A stretch of DNA of 60,000 nucleotides, taken from assembly GCA_014529385.2 (NCBI GenBank), contig CM043957.1, forward strand, positions 65,890,003 to 65,950,002, given 5' to 3'. The notes beneath the pieces were generated by a model. That model saw only the letters and a program-made list of their open reading frames with translations. It made no database searches and was not told the origin of the DNA. Shown one piece after another: positions 32,417 to 41,817 of the stretch (the stretch's first letter is position 1; each line of letters opens with the position of its first letter). The DNA comes from Adiantum capillus-veneris. Taxonomy: Eukaryota > Streptophyta > Polypodiopsida > Polypodiales > Pteridaceae. Both the position numbers and the translations under genes were made by a program.

Positions 32417-32991
32417 ACAGCGTGTTGCCCCCGATGAGAGCTACGTGCTGATACCTACATTGCGCACGTACGGTCTGATTTTGCGAGCTCCATCTACGAG
32501 CCTCATCTGGTGATTTGGTGAGCTTACGTTGTCCGATTTTGCATTGCATCATATCCATGCGTTCACATTGAGTAGAGCTACACATTAGTCACTTTAGATT
32601 TTGAAAATGAAGACCTGCAATTTCGACCAGACATCCTACGTGATTTTGCACCGTGTGTTTTGGGTTGGGGTTTTGGTTCATTGACCTTAGGGAGAGCGAC
32701 CTATTGGTGTTAGTAGGGTCTCCTTCAAGTTCTGTGGTGTTTCGAGATTGTTTGATGGGTGTTCGGCTCTAGAAACCGTTGTAGGAAGTTTCCTCTTATG
32801 CACTCCTGAAGGCTGTGACTTAGACATTGGGTAGAGACCTCTGTAGGAATTAGTTAGGAGTTGGTCGAGTGTAGGTTGACACCCTATGCTTGCTTCCATG
32901 CGCCTGCGGGTCGAGATTTGTCCTTAGTTGACAAATCTTGTTAGGTGAGTTCTCGCTGTGCTGACGTCCATCGCGGCGTATCCGTCCAACA
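32417..32991 (+). repeat. 3' LTR of element D, first ~353 bp missing
   Basis: Matches 13086-13658 to the end (CCGTCCAACA) with many substitutions, often CpG to TpG/CpA. The U3 start that would correspond to 12733-13085, and the polypurine tract, are absent: coding sequence joins the LTR directly at about 32417. The palindrome half site is kept at 32629-32642. Confidence 0.88.
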
Positions 32992-32996
32992 GTTGT
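32992..32996. repeat. Right target-site duplication GTTGT of element D
   Basis: Exact repeat of 12728-12732. Confidence 0.9.
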
Positions 32997-33313
32997 GTTG
33001 TTGACAAATACCAAAAGTCAAGAGGATGCACTACACATGAAATCTTATAGATGTTCCGAATTACATAAAATAAATGAAGATACAAATAAAGATCTTGTAT
33101 AGAAATTTGACTTGTATAGTCACAATAGAAGCTCCAAAAAATTTACTCCAAGTTTGATACCACATCTACACTTTGATCCATGAGTGGTTGATGTCCATGC
33201 ATGAGGCCTTTTTTGGCTTTTTGAGCATGCATTTTTGGAATCTTAATTCTAGAAAATGGTCCTCCTTTGTTGGGTCTCCAAGACCAAACAATTGCATCTA
33301 AAGTTTCCCACAC

Positions 33314-33550
33314 TTAGGGATATTTATAGTTGACAACCCAAAAACCCTTCCAACAATTGTTGTAAGCTTGAGCATATGTCATCCCACTCTTTCTTGCACA
33401 AGCTGCCCAATATTGGATCAATATTTTTTTGTAGTTTGGTGATGTAGGCTCATTATCAATGTCAGATAGAGCCACTGCAAGCCAAACTGGAAAGATTTCT
33501 ATTTCATTTGGAACTAGCATAAAAAAGCCACCTTGATGCACATAACACAT
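33314..33550 (-). pseudogene. Element C extra ORF, C-terminal fragment
   Basis: A 78-codon stretch: MCYVHQGGFFMLVPNEIEIF, then VWLAVALSDIDNEPT, then AACARKSGMTYAQAYNNCWK. It has no stop until TATAAATATCC at the left and is non-repetitive. It lies downstream of RT and coiled-coil sequence of element C, where element D also has extra ORFs. I recognise no domain. Confidence 0.4.
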
Positions 33551-34425
33551 AGGGTCAAACTCTTCCCTTGGTCTATCTCATTGAGGCCCACAAAATATGG
33601 TCATTCAACTCCTCAAGGCCTAGGAATTGTTATGCTCCTTGTTGTAAACTCCTTGTAATGCTTTGTAGGTTACCAAATTCTTGAGTTTTTGGTCAAACCA
33701 TTTCATACAAGACTCCTTTTGATATGATTGGTTTTCCAATCTCTTCAATTACCTTGCTCCACAACAATTTATAACGGGTCTATAATACGTGGTACACTCG
33801 AGCCATTTCCTAAATAATGCCAGAACTTTATATAGGTCTTCAACTTGAAATCACCTCTTCATGAGCCTTGACTTATTCTGCCATTGATACACAAGGTGGA
33901 TCTCCATGCAATAGAATGCTTTCCTTTTGTGTCTGTTTAAGTGAGCTTTGGGATTAATTTCAAAAGAGTACAAGGACATATGATCTCCAAGACACTAGAC
34001 TCTGCGATAGTGAAAAGTAACCTGCAAAATGAATAGTGGGTCCTATTTATAGACACTACTAGATTGGATATCTGAATGACTATCTCAAGCATCAAGTGCT
34101 ACAGTAACTAACCTTAGTAACTACCAGTTTAATTGTTAGTCTGAGTTTCCATTTAGGAGTTGTTTTCATCATCTATATTTCCTCCCCCGTTTTCTTTAAA
34201 TTTTGGAATACCTTAATTCAATATCAATGAATCACTCTTAGTCCATGTGAAAATCTTTTGTTTATGTAGAGCCTTCTTATTTGGAGTTTTCGAGGTGACA
34301 CTTGGTGTGCTAGAATCCCCTTGAGCATTGGAGGCAACACTCTCCCTCAAGATGAGGCGGTAAAGATGTTCCTACTATGGAGACATATTTCTCAATATAG
34401 ATGAGGTGATAAAGAGATTCCTGCT

Positions 34426-34629
34426 CTAATTGATCCTTGTGAAAATCTTCATTTCCATCTTATATGGTGTTAAAGCATTCCAAGTCTTTGTATCACCATC
34501 ATATAGTGTTCTCCTATCTTGGGTTATTCTTGATCTGACAAGCTTATGGTAGAAGGATGTTGTGTGAATCCATCCTTCCGGAAGTGGCTGGTTGACATTG
34601 ATTTGGGCTTTGAACAAAATTTTAGCCAT
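34426..34629 (-). pseudogene. Element C extra ORF, middle fragment
   Basis: A 67-codon stretch: MAKILFKAQINVNQPLPEGW, then FYHKLVRSRITQDRRTLYDG. It is preceded on the same strand by weakly open sequence to about 34700. The neighbouring 34630-35590 is broken by many stops. Function unknown. Confidence 0.35.
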
Positions 34630-35599
34630 CTCCTTGAACTAGAGTTCAAAGTTTTCCTTGTTTACTAGCTCTTCCTTCGTAATTTTGGAATCTACAACTC
34701 ATAACTAAAGAATTTCATTTGTAATCTTGATCAACTGTCTAGCCTGGAAACTCCATTGTCCCATCTTTAAACAAAATGCCTGCAAGCTAGGTATTCTACT
34801 TGATTCTTTTCAAGAGTTTCATCTTAAAAATTCTTCTAGGTGGTGCACTCTATGGTGGTTCTCTCATATCCATCCCTCAACTTATCAAATATCTTAATAT
34901 ATCTTTGTTGATCAGCAAGCTCAGTGTACTGTGGGTACAAAGCTAGAAAGAATCAAGGTAATTCAACTTCTCTAGCAGGTAATGCATACATCTGAATTGG
35001 AGAATCTGGAACAAATTTGATAAATTTCATGATGATATGATTCTTCTACTACATCTTCCTAGGGATTCCAACCAAATCAAAAACGCTTTTGAGAGACATG
35101 TCTTACTCTCTAAGGGTCATCCTAGTCTTTGGCACTTTACTACTAGTAGCATTGCCTTCAAAGAGAAGCTTCAACTTTTTGTTCAAGGACTCCCATGACA
35201 ATTTGTAGTTTAAGAAGCATATCTTTGAGCTGATTCTTGGTGTCTCTCATAAACCTATATTTTGGTGTTGTAACCCCAAGCTCTTAATATTGTTTGTTGA
35301 TGGGTCCTTAGTATACAGATTTACTATGACATCATCATTAGTGAGAAACTACTCAAGCACATGATCCAATACCTAGACATAGCAGGGATGAGGTAGTAGT
35401 TGATAAACATTGAGTCATGAAAATTCATCAAGTTGCAATCTTGAACCATTATTCTAGCTTCTAGAAATAACATCTAGAATCTGTCCAAATCAGCATAGAT
35501 AGTTCCATCACAAAGAAATTCCTCAATCTAGAGGGTCCTTTGCTTCCTTATATTCTTATTAAATGTTATAAGCTCAATAGAAAAATTCAAATTTGAATC

Positions 35600-36262
35600 T
35601 AAGTCTCGGCTAGAGCCATCCACAATGGCTTTTTTCTTATCATTAAGTCGATCTATTAGCTTGTATTGAACAAGAGCTTGCTGAGTCCCTTGTTGATTGC
35701 CTTGCTCATTTTGAACAGATCGGGTCCAATCCTCCTATTATTGGTGTTTTCTAGCCTTTCGATCATTCTCCGTAGTTGTCCTTGGGCTAATGCCAATCTA
35801 TTGCCCACTAGTGGCTGAGACTAGAGGTGGAAATCGGTCATCATTTTATCGTCCTCATCATCATTAGTGTGATAGCTTGCTCCAACATCATTGTCATGGT
35901 CTTGATCATTCTCTTTATCTTGCTCATCTTCATTGGGATCTTGTTTCTTTAGATAATCCACCAGGGCTTGGTTGATCAGGGTGGTTGTGTATTATTTGGA
36001 TTTATCCTCTAGATTAGACTTCATAGAGTCCACTAGGGTATGTAAATTTTCTATCTTCAAAGTGAAATTTTCTTCAGCATCAAAGGTATCATCCCATAGA
36101 CTAATAAATGTACATTTTGGTAATGTCCTTCTTCAAAGTGGAATGCACTCCGTGTAAGGACTTCAAAGCAATCTTCTTTTTGTTTAGAACACTTTCGACT
36201 GCTTCCTTTTTGTCAATATCTACTCGTTTTCTTCAACTAGGCACATGTTGTCATCTTTGAGC
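35600..36262 (-). pseudogene. Element C extra ORF, coiled-coil and acidic part
   Basis: The minus strand gives charged segments with interspersed stops: KIENLHTLVDSMKSNLEDKS, QALVDYLKKQDPNEDEQDKE with an Asp/Glu/Asn-rich run near 35900, then LALAQGQLRRMIERLENTNN near 35740. The plan (coiled coil, acidic linker) resembles the extra ORF of element D in style. No domain recognised. Confidence 0.45.
36258..36262. repeat. Left target-site duplication TGAGC of element A
   Basis: Repeated exactly at 56643-56647 after the end of the split 3' LTR. Confidence 0.88.
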
Positions 36263-36506
36263 TGTTACGGCATAAGCCGGTGTGTGCCATGTGTTACACC
36301 TTGTCCATATTGGATGGTCTTGAACCTTAGAGGGGATGCCAAGGGGTGTGGCTCATGAGGAGCGAAGGGACATGACAAACCTATAAGAATGGGGTCTTGT
36401 GACCTTTGTATTCATTCACAATAATTAATCTAATCAGTTATGGATGTGGACGTGAACATCTCTCTCTCTCTCTCTTCTCTGTAGAGGGCTCTTCCCCCCT
36501 CTAAAA
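36263..36506 (+). repeat. 5' LTR of element A
   Basis: TGTTACGGCATAAGCC to CCCCTCTAAAA; ends with a (CT)n run at about 36463-36478. The last bases were probably ...AACA, as in the other copy. Followed by TTTGGCGACC in PBS position. Confidence 0.85.
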
Positions 36507-36509
36507 TTT

Positions 36510-36810
36510 GGCGACCACGCAGTCGATCAAATCTCCACCTTTGGTGATGAAGGAGGCGCATATTGCACGCCATTCGAATTCACAAACCACTATTTCAAAT
36601 TACGCCAGAACTCTGAACCAGATGCTGGCAAGCAAGAACGTGACCGAGGTGGCCCTAAGATTGGGTGGGGCGCTTATTGCATCAAAGGCATTCTTCTTGC
36701 CTCGCCTTTCAAATTCGACAGAGGTGCCGCAGCGAAGAATGATGACTAGCGTAATGGGCGCAGTGCAGGGCGGAGTTGAGTGGGTGCGGGCATATCACAA
36801 GGCACTTTAG
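36510..36810 (+). other. GC-rich coding-like block next to the 5' LTR of element A
   Basis: An open stretch of about 100 codons (first ATG at 36547) ending TAG at 36808-36810. Residues include RTLNQMLASKNVTEVALRLG, then GALIASKAFFLPRL, then MMTSVMGAVQGGVEW. GC content is well above the surroundings and codon usage looks like a real gene. It has no match that I recognise. Likely a captured gene piece or a very short element-encoded product. Confidence 0.4.
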
Positions 36811-36829
36811 ACACCTTCCCATATAGGCA

Positions 36830-37160
36830 AAAATATAAACTTGCTAGATGATTCACTAGTTTGAATACACACAACTAGTAAAAGTGCAAACTAGCAACTG
36901 TGAGACTCTTTCTAGTTGCTCAATCTAGTAAGTTTGTTACTATATGGCAAAAGACGATGCCATATAGTAACTAAGTTGCTAGATCTAGCTAGAAATTCTT
37001 CACACTTGCTAGTTTGACCTTGGTGTGTCAAACTAGTAACTCATCTAGCAACTTGAAAATAGAAGTAGGCAATCATCTAGTAAATCTCAATATCAAAGTA
37101 GTAACTAATGTAGAAAATATGAGTCTCAAAGTAGTAATTCATCTAGCAACTTGTCCAAAC
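36830..37160. repeat. CTAGTAAC/CTAGCAAC repeat block with a hairpin
   Basis: Many short words of the type CTAGCAACT, CTAGTAA and AGTTGCTAG on both strands. At 36936-36948 and 36959-36971 a 13-bp perfect inverted repeat (GTTACTATATGGC / GCCATATAGTAAC) encloses a 10-nt loop. A related block lies near the other end of the element at 44830-45230. Confidence 0.75.
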
Positions 37161-37379
37161 ACTCAAACTTACAAATGAACAATCGAGCCAATATAGCACT
37201 TGGTACAACCTGCAACAAGACACAAACTCAAGTATCGTCGAGCCCCACACACACCCACACAACACGATGGTTAGATGTATTGTGTCCGGCTCACAATCAA
37301 TTACATCGCCTTTGGCCTTTTATCGAGTCACAATACATTCACAATAAGTCCATAGATCACCCTCAATATATCCACAATA

Positions 37380-37545
37380 AGCCCGTATATCAACCTCAAT
37401 ACGGCTTCACTAGGGAACACTACATCCTTGGACAAAGATCCCGACATCACATACATCATCCAACTCCATACATCAGCCTCAACACGGCTTCAATAGACAA
37501 CAATACATATTTGTACAGAGATCCTGACATCACATACATCATCTT
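37380..37545. repeat. Two-copy tandem repeat of about 75-85 bp
   Basis: The sequence from CAACCTCAATACGGCTTCAC to CGACATCACATACATCATC near 37390-37461 is followed by a diverged second copy to about 37543. The open frame across it is therefore repetitive and is not counted as a gene. Confidence 0.7.
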
Positions 37546-37830
37546 CGCGAGAAATCCAAATCTGGCTTCATCATGTTGTTACTCTCTCACCCCTGCACAC
37601 ACTTGGCCATACTCAGCTTTGCACTCTCATAGCCCTGCATCTTGATATAGAAGCAACCAAATAAACACACAATAGATCATTGGTGGCTGTTTGTATGCAT
37701 TTTCTATGAATTTGAAGAACAATCCGTGTAATTAAGCATTGTATTTCACAATACTTGACAAATATAAGAAAATAGCTTAGGAAACAACTACATTTCAAAG
37801 ACACGCATGTGAGCACAAGCAAATATCTAC

Positions 37831-38540
37831 CTGTCAGCAAAGTGACACACCAACCCATTCCTTGGTGGGACAAATGCCACAAGTAAAAACTCCATGGTAT
37901 CACAAGCAAACCTTGCAAATATGGTTTTCCAAAGCCTTTTGACCTGTCACAAATAATTATCAACCATGTTATTTGTCAGATAGCAAATGAGGAGCATGGC
38001 AGATCACATCCATGTGCGTCAACAACAACTGCTTGTAAGTACACATTTAAATAGTGTCTACGTGTAGGCATGCATTAACATCCTGATGGAGATGGATTCC
38101 TTAATTTTCTTAAGTTTCTAGACATGAGATGCAGCACAAAACAAGAAATCACACACAGTCTCCATTTCATCCATGGCCCAAAATGCATGCACTCGCGTAT
38201 ACTAAATATCGCAAATCTTTCTTGAGTTGAATGCCTCCCATTGTTGAGCACGGAAAGCCTTGTAAAACTTTAGACTATCCAAAGCAGTTGTAAAATTCAC
38301 AAATGCATAAACCAAATTGCATATGTTTCAACAATATCATGTGGAAGCATTACAAATGTTCAAAGCATTTTTGCTTCTACAAAGGAAAAATTCCATCAGA
38401 ACCCCATACATGAAGTCGATGGGGAGATAGACAAAGTCATAGGCAGACTTTGACTCACGGAAGTCCAAAATTTGGCTATGGTAGCTTGTACTCGATGTAG
38501 TGATGATCAAGAAACAACAAAAGCATCTGCTGGCTATTAA
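37831..38540 (-). pseudogene. MEI2 / TERMINAL EAR1-like RNA-binding protein gene fragment (C-terminal RRM), with introns
   Basis: On the minus strand three consecutive pieces match the C-terminal RNA-recognition motif of plant MEI2-like proteins. About 38534-38490: QQMLLLFLDHHYIEY (family: KLLLNMLDNHC...). About 38448-38410: SAYDFVYLPIDFM. About 38325-38206: YAFVNFTTALDSLKFYKAF, then QQWEAFNSRKICDI and a stop. Then an exon at 37831-37943 starts after TTTGTGACAG and ends GACAG before GTAGAT; it encodes 37 residues without a stop, including FACDTMEFLLVAFVPPRNG, as after the RRM in TEL proteins. The protein family binds RNA to control meiosis and meristem identity. The fragment is antisense to element A, lacks most of the gene and has at least one stop. 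Confidence 0.78.
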
Positions 38541-39212
38541 ACAAATATTTTGCTAATGAGACATTTTCTCACTCATGTATGCCCAACTAGCCATGATTAA
38601 GAACTGAAACTCCAACTTCCATGAGCAGGAAGAAATCCAATTCTCTGCTATGTTGAGTCCCCTATCAATCTACTAAAAAATGACTCATTATACATTTTAC
38701 ACACATCATCTGAGCAGAAGGCCTAGGTAAGCCAATAGTCATACAGTTGAGGTGTGATGTGCCAAACAAAGAAATGGAGTCCTGAAGCTATAGAACCTAA
38801 GCAAAGAAAAAACTTTAAACTTGTGCACATGCGCTTTTCGTGCAGCTCAGAATGGGTATGCCCAAATCAATGTGGGTGCTTGTGAATATTTCACGAGTCA
38901 TCTCTGTCGTTTTAAAACTCTCGACACTCTCTCAGGAGTTATTCGCATTGACTACTGCACTCTCAGAAACACAACAGGGTAAAAAATAAGACATTGTGCA
39001 TGTCAAACCTGACATCCAGGAAGGAAGAGTCATTCCTCAGCCACGTCCCTGACTCCTTTCGGCTTATGTTGAGGCCACCTTGGCCGCCAGCACCAAGCTT
39101 GCATCTTTTGTGAAAAAAGGGAGACAAAGGAAAAGGTGACAAGGATACTCTCACAAAGGTGGTGGTATTGTCAGCCTTGCCACAGAGGGTACCGACCTAG
39201 TAGCTTGCCTGA
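38541..39212. other. No gene recognised; possible intronic captured sequence
   Basis: Between the MEI2-like fragment and the next gene-like block. A short stretch at 38970-39150 on the minus strand is GC-richer and follows TTTTTTCACAAAAG, but no family is recognised. Confidence 0.3.
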
Positions 39213-39850
39213 TTATACTGTGGATGGGGTGCACCCTGCTGAAATTCCAAGGTTAGAACCTTGAATACGTCTGGCTCTAGTGCCTTCAAGGAGTTTCCAA
39301 TCACACCATGAGCCTCGCCCATATGCTTGAAGCGCTCCAACAGCGCATCTCACCCACTCCAGGGCGCATTTGCCGAAGGGGAACTCAAAGGGTAGATCCG
39401 CCGGGTGTATTGAGGTGGACAGTCCTGGTATGCAGGAGATCAACTCCATGGGATTAGCCTCCCTTGAGGTTGTTGCCCTCAGTGCACAAACAGCCAGCTG
39501 CTATAACAATTCAATGCTGGAGCGCATACTGTCTGTTCACGGCTAGTTTTCATTTATGTGTAGAGATCCGCCAGACTATAAAAAAAGGATGCATACCGTT
39601 TCCCTCAAATGGGCCGTAGCCTGACTTGACGAGGGCGTCAGAGAATTGCAGCTTGCATGACCTGCGCCGTGAGATTCGGAGCGTAGGGACGTTCTCTGCA
39701 GTCCACCACAATGCTCGAAATCTTTAGAACAGCGCACGCGTTAGGGTCTGCAGGTTTTGCAACTCTTCATCCGATCACTCTCCAGGCTCGGAGTTGAAGT
39801 TCCATGGCTCGACAAGAATAATAATCCCAAATTTAAATTTGAAGGTGAGA
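39213..39850 (-). pseudogene. Unrecognised captured gene fragment, two exon-like pieces
   Basis: Minus strand: one piece at about 39600-39720 has LWWTAENVPTLRISRRRS, then KLQFSDALVKSGYGPFEGN, and ends at G|GTATGC, a good splice donor. A second at about 39225-39380 reads DALLERFKHMGEAHGVIGNS, then LKALEPDVFKVLTLEFQQG, in a frame preceded by a stop. GC content is high and codon use gene-like. I do not recognise the protein; it might belong to the same locus as one of the neighbouring fragments. Confidence 0.4.
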
Positions 39851-40069
39851 AACCTACAAATTTTAGAAAAATTTAGTGTACGTTAATGCAAAAACCTTCA
39901 AATTTAGTCAATTTACCTCTAGTGTTTCGACTTGCCAAGTTTTTGGATAAACGCTTTTTTCGAGGGCTGGCTCTCTCCTCTCTTTGGATAAAGATAATTG
40001 TGAACCATTTGGATTTCATACGATTTTTTGAGGTGACACATCAATGAGGAACTTTTTTACACTCTTAAG

Positions 40070-40313
40070 AAGGTTTGTTCACATCATTGAGCTCAATTCC
40101 AAGCTCCTCTTCAATGCCTTCGTCTTGATATAAGAGTCCAGATCCATCAGTATCATAACTGGGGTAATGCTTCAATCTTTTAGACCTGCTATTAGTTGCT
40201 TAGCTTCCCATCTCTTAGGTGAACTCATTCTCTTTAGTGGTTGTCTAGAAGATCCATTTTCATCCTTCCTCTATGATAATAATCCCAGAAATCCCTTTGC
40301 GACCTGCTAAAGG
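40070..40313 (-). pseudogene. PRP22/DHX8-type DEAH-box splicing helicase fragment
   Basis: Minus strand, three frames joined by small indels. 40313-40266: AGRKGISGIIIIEEG. 40255-40195: SSRQPLKRMSSPKRWEAKQL followed by IAG. 40185-40080: YPSYDTDGSGLLYQDEGIEE then ELGIELND. This matches the conserved stretch before the helicase core of PRP22/DHX8 (GLSGIxIVEE, PLKRMSSPERWEAKQLIASG, LLYQEEGAEEELEIELNEDEP). PRP22 releases mRNA from the spliceosome. Only this exon-sized part is present, with frameshifts, antisense to element A and about 1.5 kb from the MEI2-like piece. It is a captured fragment, not a working gene. Confidence 0.75.
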
Positions 40314-40607
40314 CTAATTCATACTAGAGGGATTAGATTCCTCATCGAAGAAGCTGCTTTCCATCAGTAGAACATCTTACCCGCCAATCATTTGGTCCAC
40401 ATCCCTCATGGAAAGTCTAATTTTACTCCTAGTCATGGAAACCATCTTAACCCATATCTCTTGAACTCTCTTCACACCATCTTTTGCAATAACAATTATA
40501 CATGTGGCAATTTACGCATGCACATTCCCTTCCTTTTGATCACGATGCCCACAAGCTACACAAAGAAGCCATGATCCATGACATGTGAAACTCTACCTTA
40601 GTAAACA

Positions 40608-41015
40608 TTGAACAACTCAAGTTCTTGTGGTTGTGCAAACAATGCCTCTTATGCAATCAAGGGAGTTGGAAAGATTGTGCTAACTGCTACGAATGACAGT
40701 TCTTTCACACTTGTTGATGCACTTTTTGTACCTGGGATAAAAAAGAACCTTTTGTCTGTATGTACACTTGCAAGACTTGGTCTTGTTGTCAAATTTGTGG
40801 ATGACAGATGTACAATTCAGGATCTCAATTTTGGTGATAAAATTTTTACATTTGCATTTTGTATCATGGGCTGTATAAGCTCAAGTTGTATGACAAGTGT
40901 GGGTAGAATTTTTCAAATGCAATTGTAGATTCAAAGGCTCTTTCAGATGCAAAACTTTGGCATGCACGTTTTGGGCATCTGAATTTTGACAGTTTGCTAC
41001 GAAATTTGATATGGT
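40608..41015 (+). pseudogene. pol: Copia protease end and GAG-pre-integrase domain (element E)
   Basis: Contains YAIKGVGKIVLTATNDSSFT, then VDALFVPGIKKNLLSVCTLA, the usual segment after the copia protease active site (LYVPGLKKNLLSV-type). After a frame change comes LWHARFGHLNFDSL, the HxRxGH signature of the pre-integrase zinc domain. The D-S-G active site itself is not preserved. Confidence 0.8.
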
Positions 41016-41079
41016 TGCTTCTTTGTCGCCTCTTGAAGCACCCTCAAGACATGTTTGTGAAGGCCTATTTTGGGTAAGA

Positions 41080-41455
41080 TGCAATGTTCAAAGTTTCCAA
41101 AGGATGTTCTACATGCAGGTTGCAATTTGTGCATAGTGACGTTTGTAGGCATATGCAAATTCAATCATTGAGTAATTACTTGTACTTCGTGACTTTCATT
41201 GATGATTACTTCAGGCATGCATGGGTGTATCTGCTTTAAAATAATTTCGAAGATTTCATGTGCTTCAAGCAATTTTTGGTTATGACTGAAAATGTCTCTA
41301 AATGTACTACGGGCACCCTTTTTTCAGATTAGGGGGAGTATATGTCTCATGAGTTTATTGCATTTTTGGCTAGTCGTGGGATAAAACACCAATGTACAAT
41401 GCCATATACACCTTAGCAAAATGGTGTTGCTAAAAGAAAATGGTAAAGAGACTAG
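41080..41455 (+). pseudogene. pol: Copia integrase core remnant (element E)
   Basis: Reads FVHSDV and then YLYFVTFIDDYFRHAWVYLL; the Asp in HSDV is the first catalytic residue. Next come TLFSD, then GEYMSHEFIAFLASRGIKHQ with the second Asp, and QNGVAKRKW, where the Glu of the usual Q-N-G-V-x-E-R is changed to Lys. Stops follow VYLL and LFSD. The core would have been dead even without stops. Confidence 0.8.
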
Positions 41456-41459
41456 AGGT

Positions 41460-41817
41460 ATGCCAAAATGGTTGGTTCTTACTTTATGTGACAGTAAATT
41501 GGATGCACTTATGTCTAATCGTACTCATGTTGGATGCCTTGTTTATGTGTACAATACGAGACCGGATATTTAGTTTGTAGTCTCCCAGGTCAACAGATTT
41601 ATGCATAGCCCATGATCTAGGCATTTTAAAAGGATCTTTTGCTACAATTGAGTGGCACTTTACATCTTGGGTTGTTTTACCCTTAGGGAGGATCGTTACC
41701 GCCACATTTTCATGCTTTTTTGGACTTAAATTGGGCTAGTTGTTATGACACAGGACTATCCACAAGTGGTTTTTGTTTCATGGTTGGCAATTCATGCATA
41801 TCATGGTTGAGCAAGAA
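41460..41817 (+). pseudogene. pol: Copia RT C-terminus and start of RNase H, up to the F insertion (element E)
   Basis: RT end: VGCLVYVYNTRPDI, then a stop, then VSQVNRFMHSPWSRHFKR (family: YLxxTRPDIxxAVxxxSRF...PxxxHW). RNase H start: STSGFCFMVGNSCISWLSKK at 41755-41817, where it is cut by element F. The bulk of RT, including its catalytic YVDD, is missing between integrase and this point. Confidence 0.82.

Larger units (their letters stand above)
12733..32991 (+). mobile_element. Element D: 20.3-kb Ty3/gypsy-type LTR retrotransposon
   Basis: Bounded by TG...CA LTR ends with identical 5-bp TSDs (GTTGT). Order: 5' LTR (12733-13658), tRNA-Asp-type PBS, 1.8-kb leader, ORF1, gag with zinc knuckles, protease, RT, RNase H, integrase remnant, second protease-like domain, basic tail, G-run, TATA box and second leader, extra ORFs, truncated 3' LTR (32417-32991). 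The gag-PR-RT-RH-INT order defines Ty3/gypsy. Great length, an ORF before gag and extra ORFs after pol recall Ogre- or Athila-like giants, but I cannot place it by eye. Nearly all frames are interrupted, and the LTRs differ at many positions with frequent CpG-to-TpG changes, so it is old. It probably carries a nested insertion at about 27950-30250. Confidence 0.92.
32997..36262 (-). mobile_element. Element C, 3' part (interrupted by element A)
   Basis: Minus-strand coding-like sequence continuous in style with 56643-60000 once element A and one TGAGC copy are removed. Reading across the junction on the minus strand gives a coiled-coil segment (QKEIGML, then KDDNMCLVEENE). Contents are described in the next entries. 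The stretches 32997-33313 and 33551-34425 hold no supported ORF; an LTR is expected near the left edge but was not proven. Confidence 0.6.
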
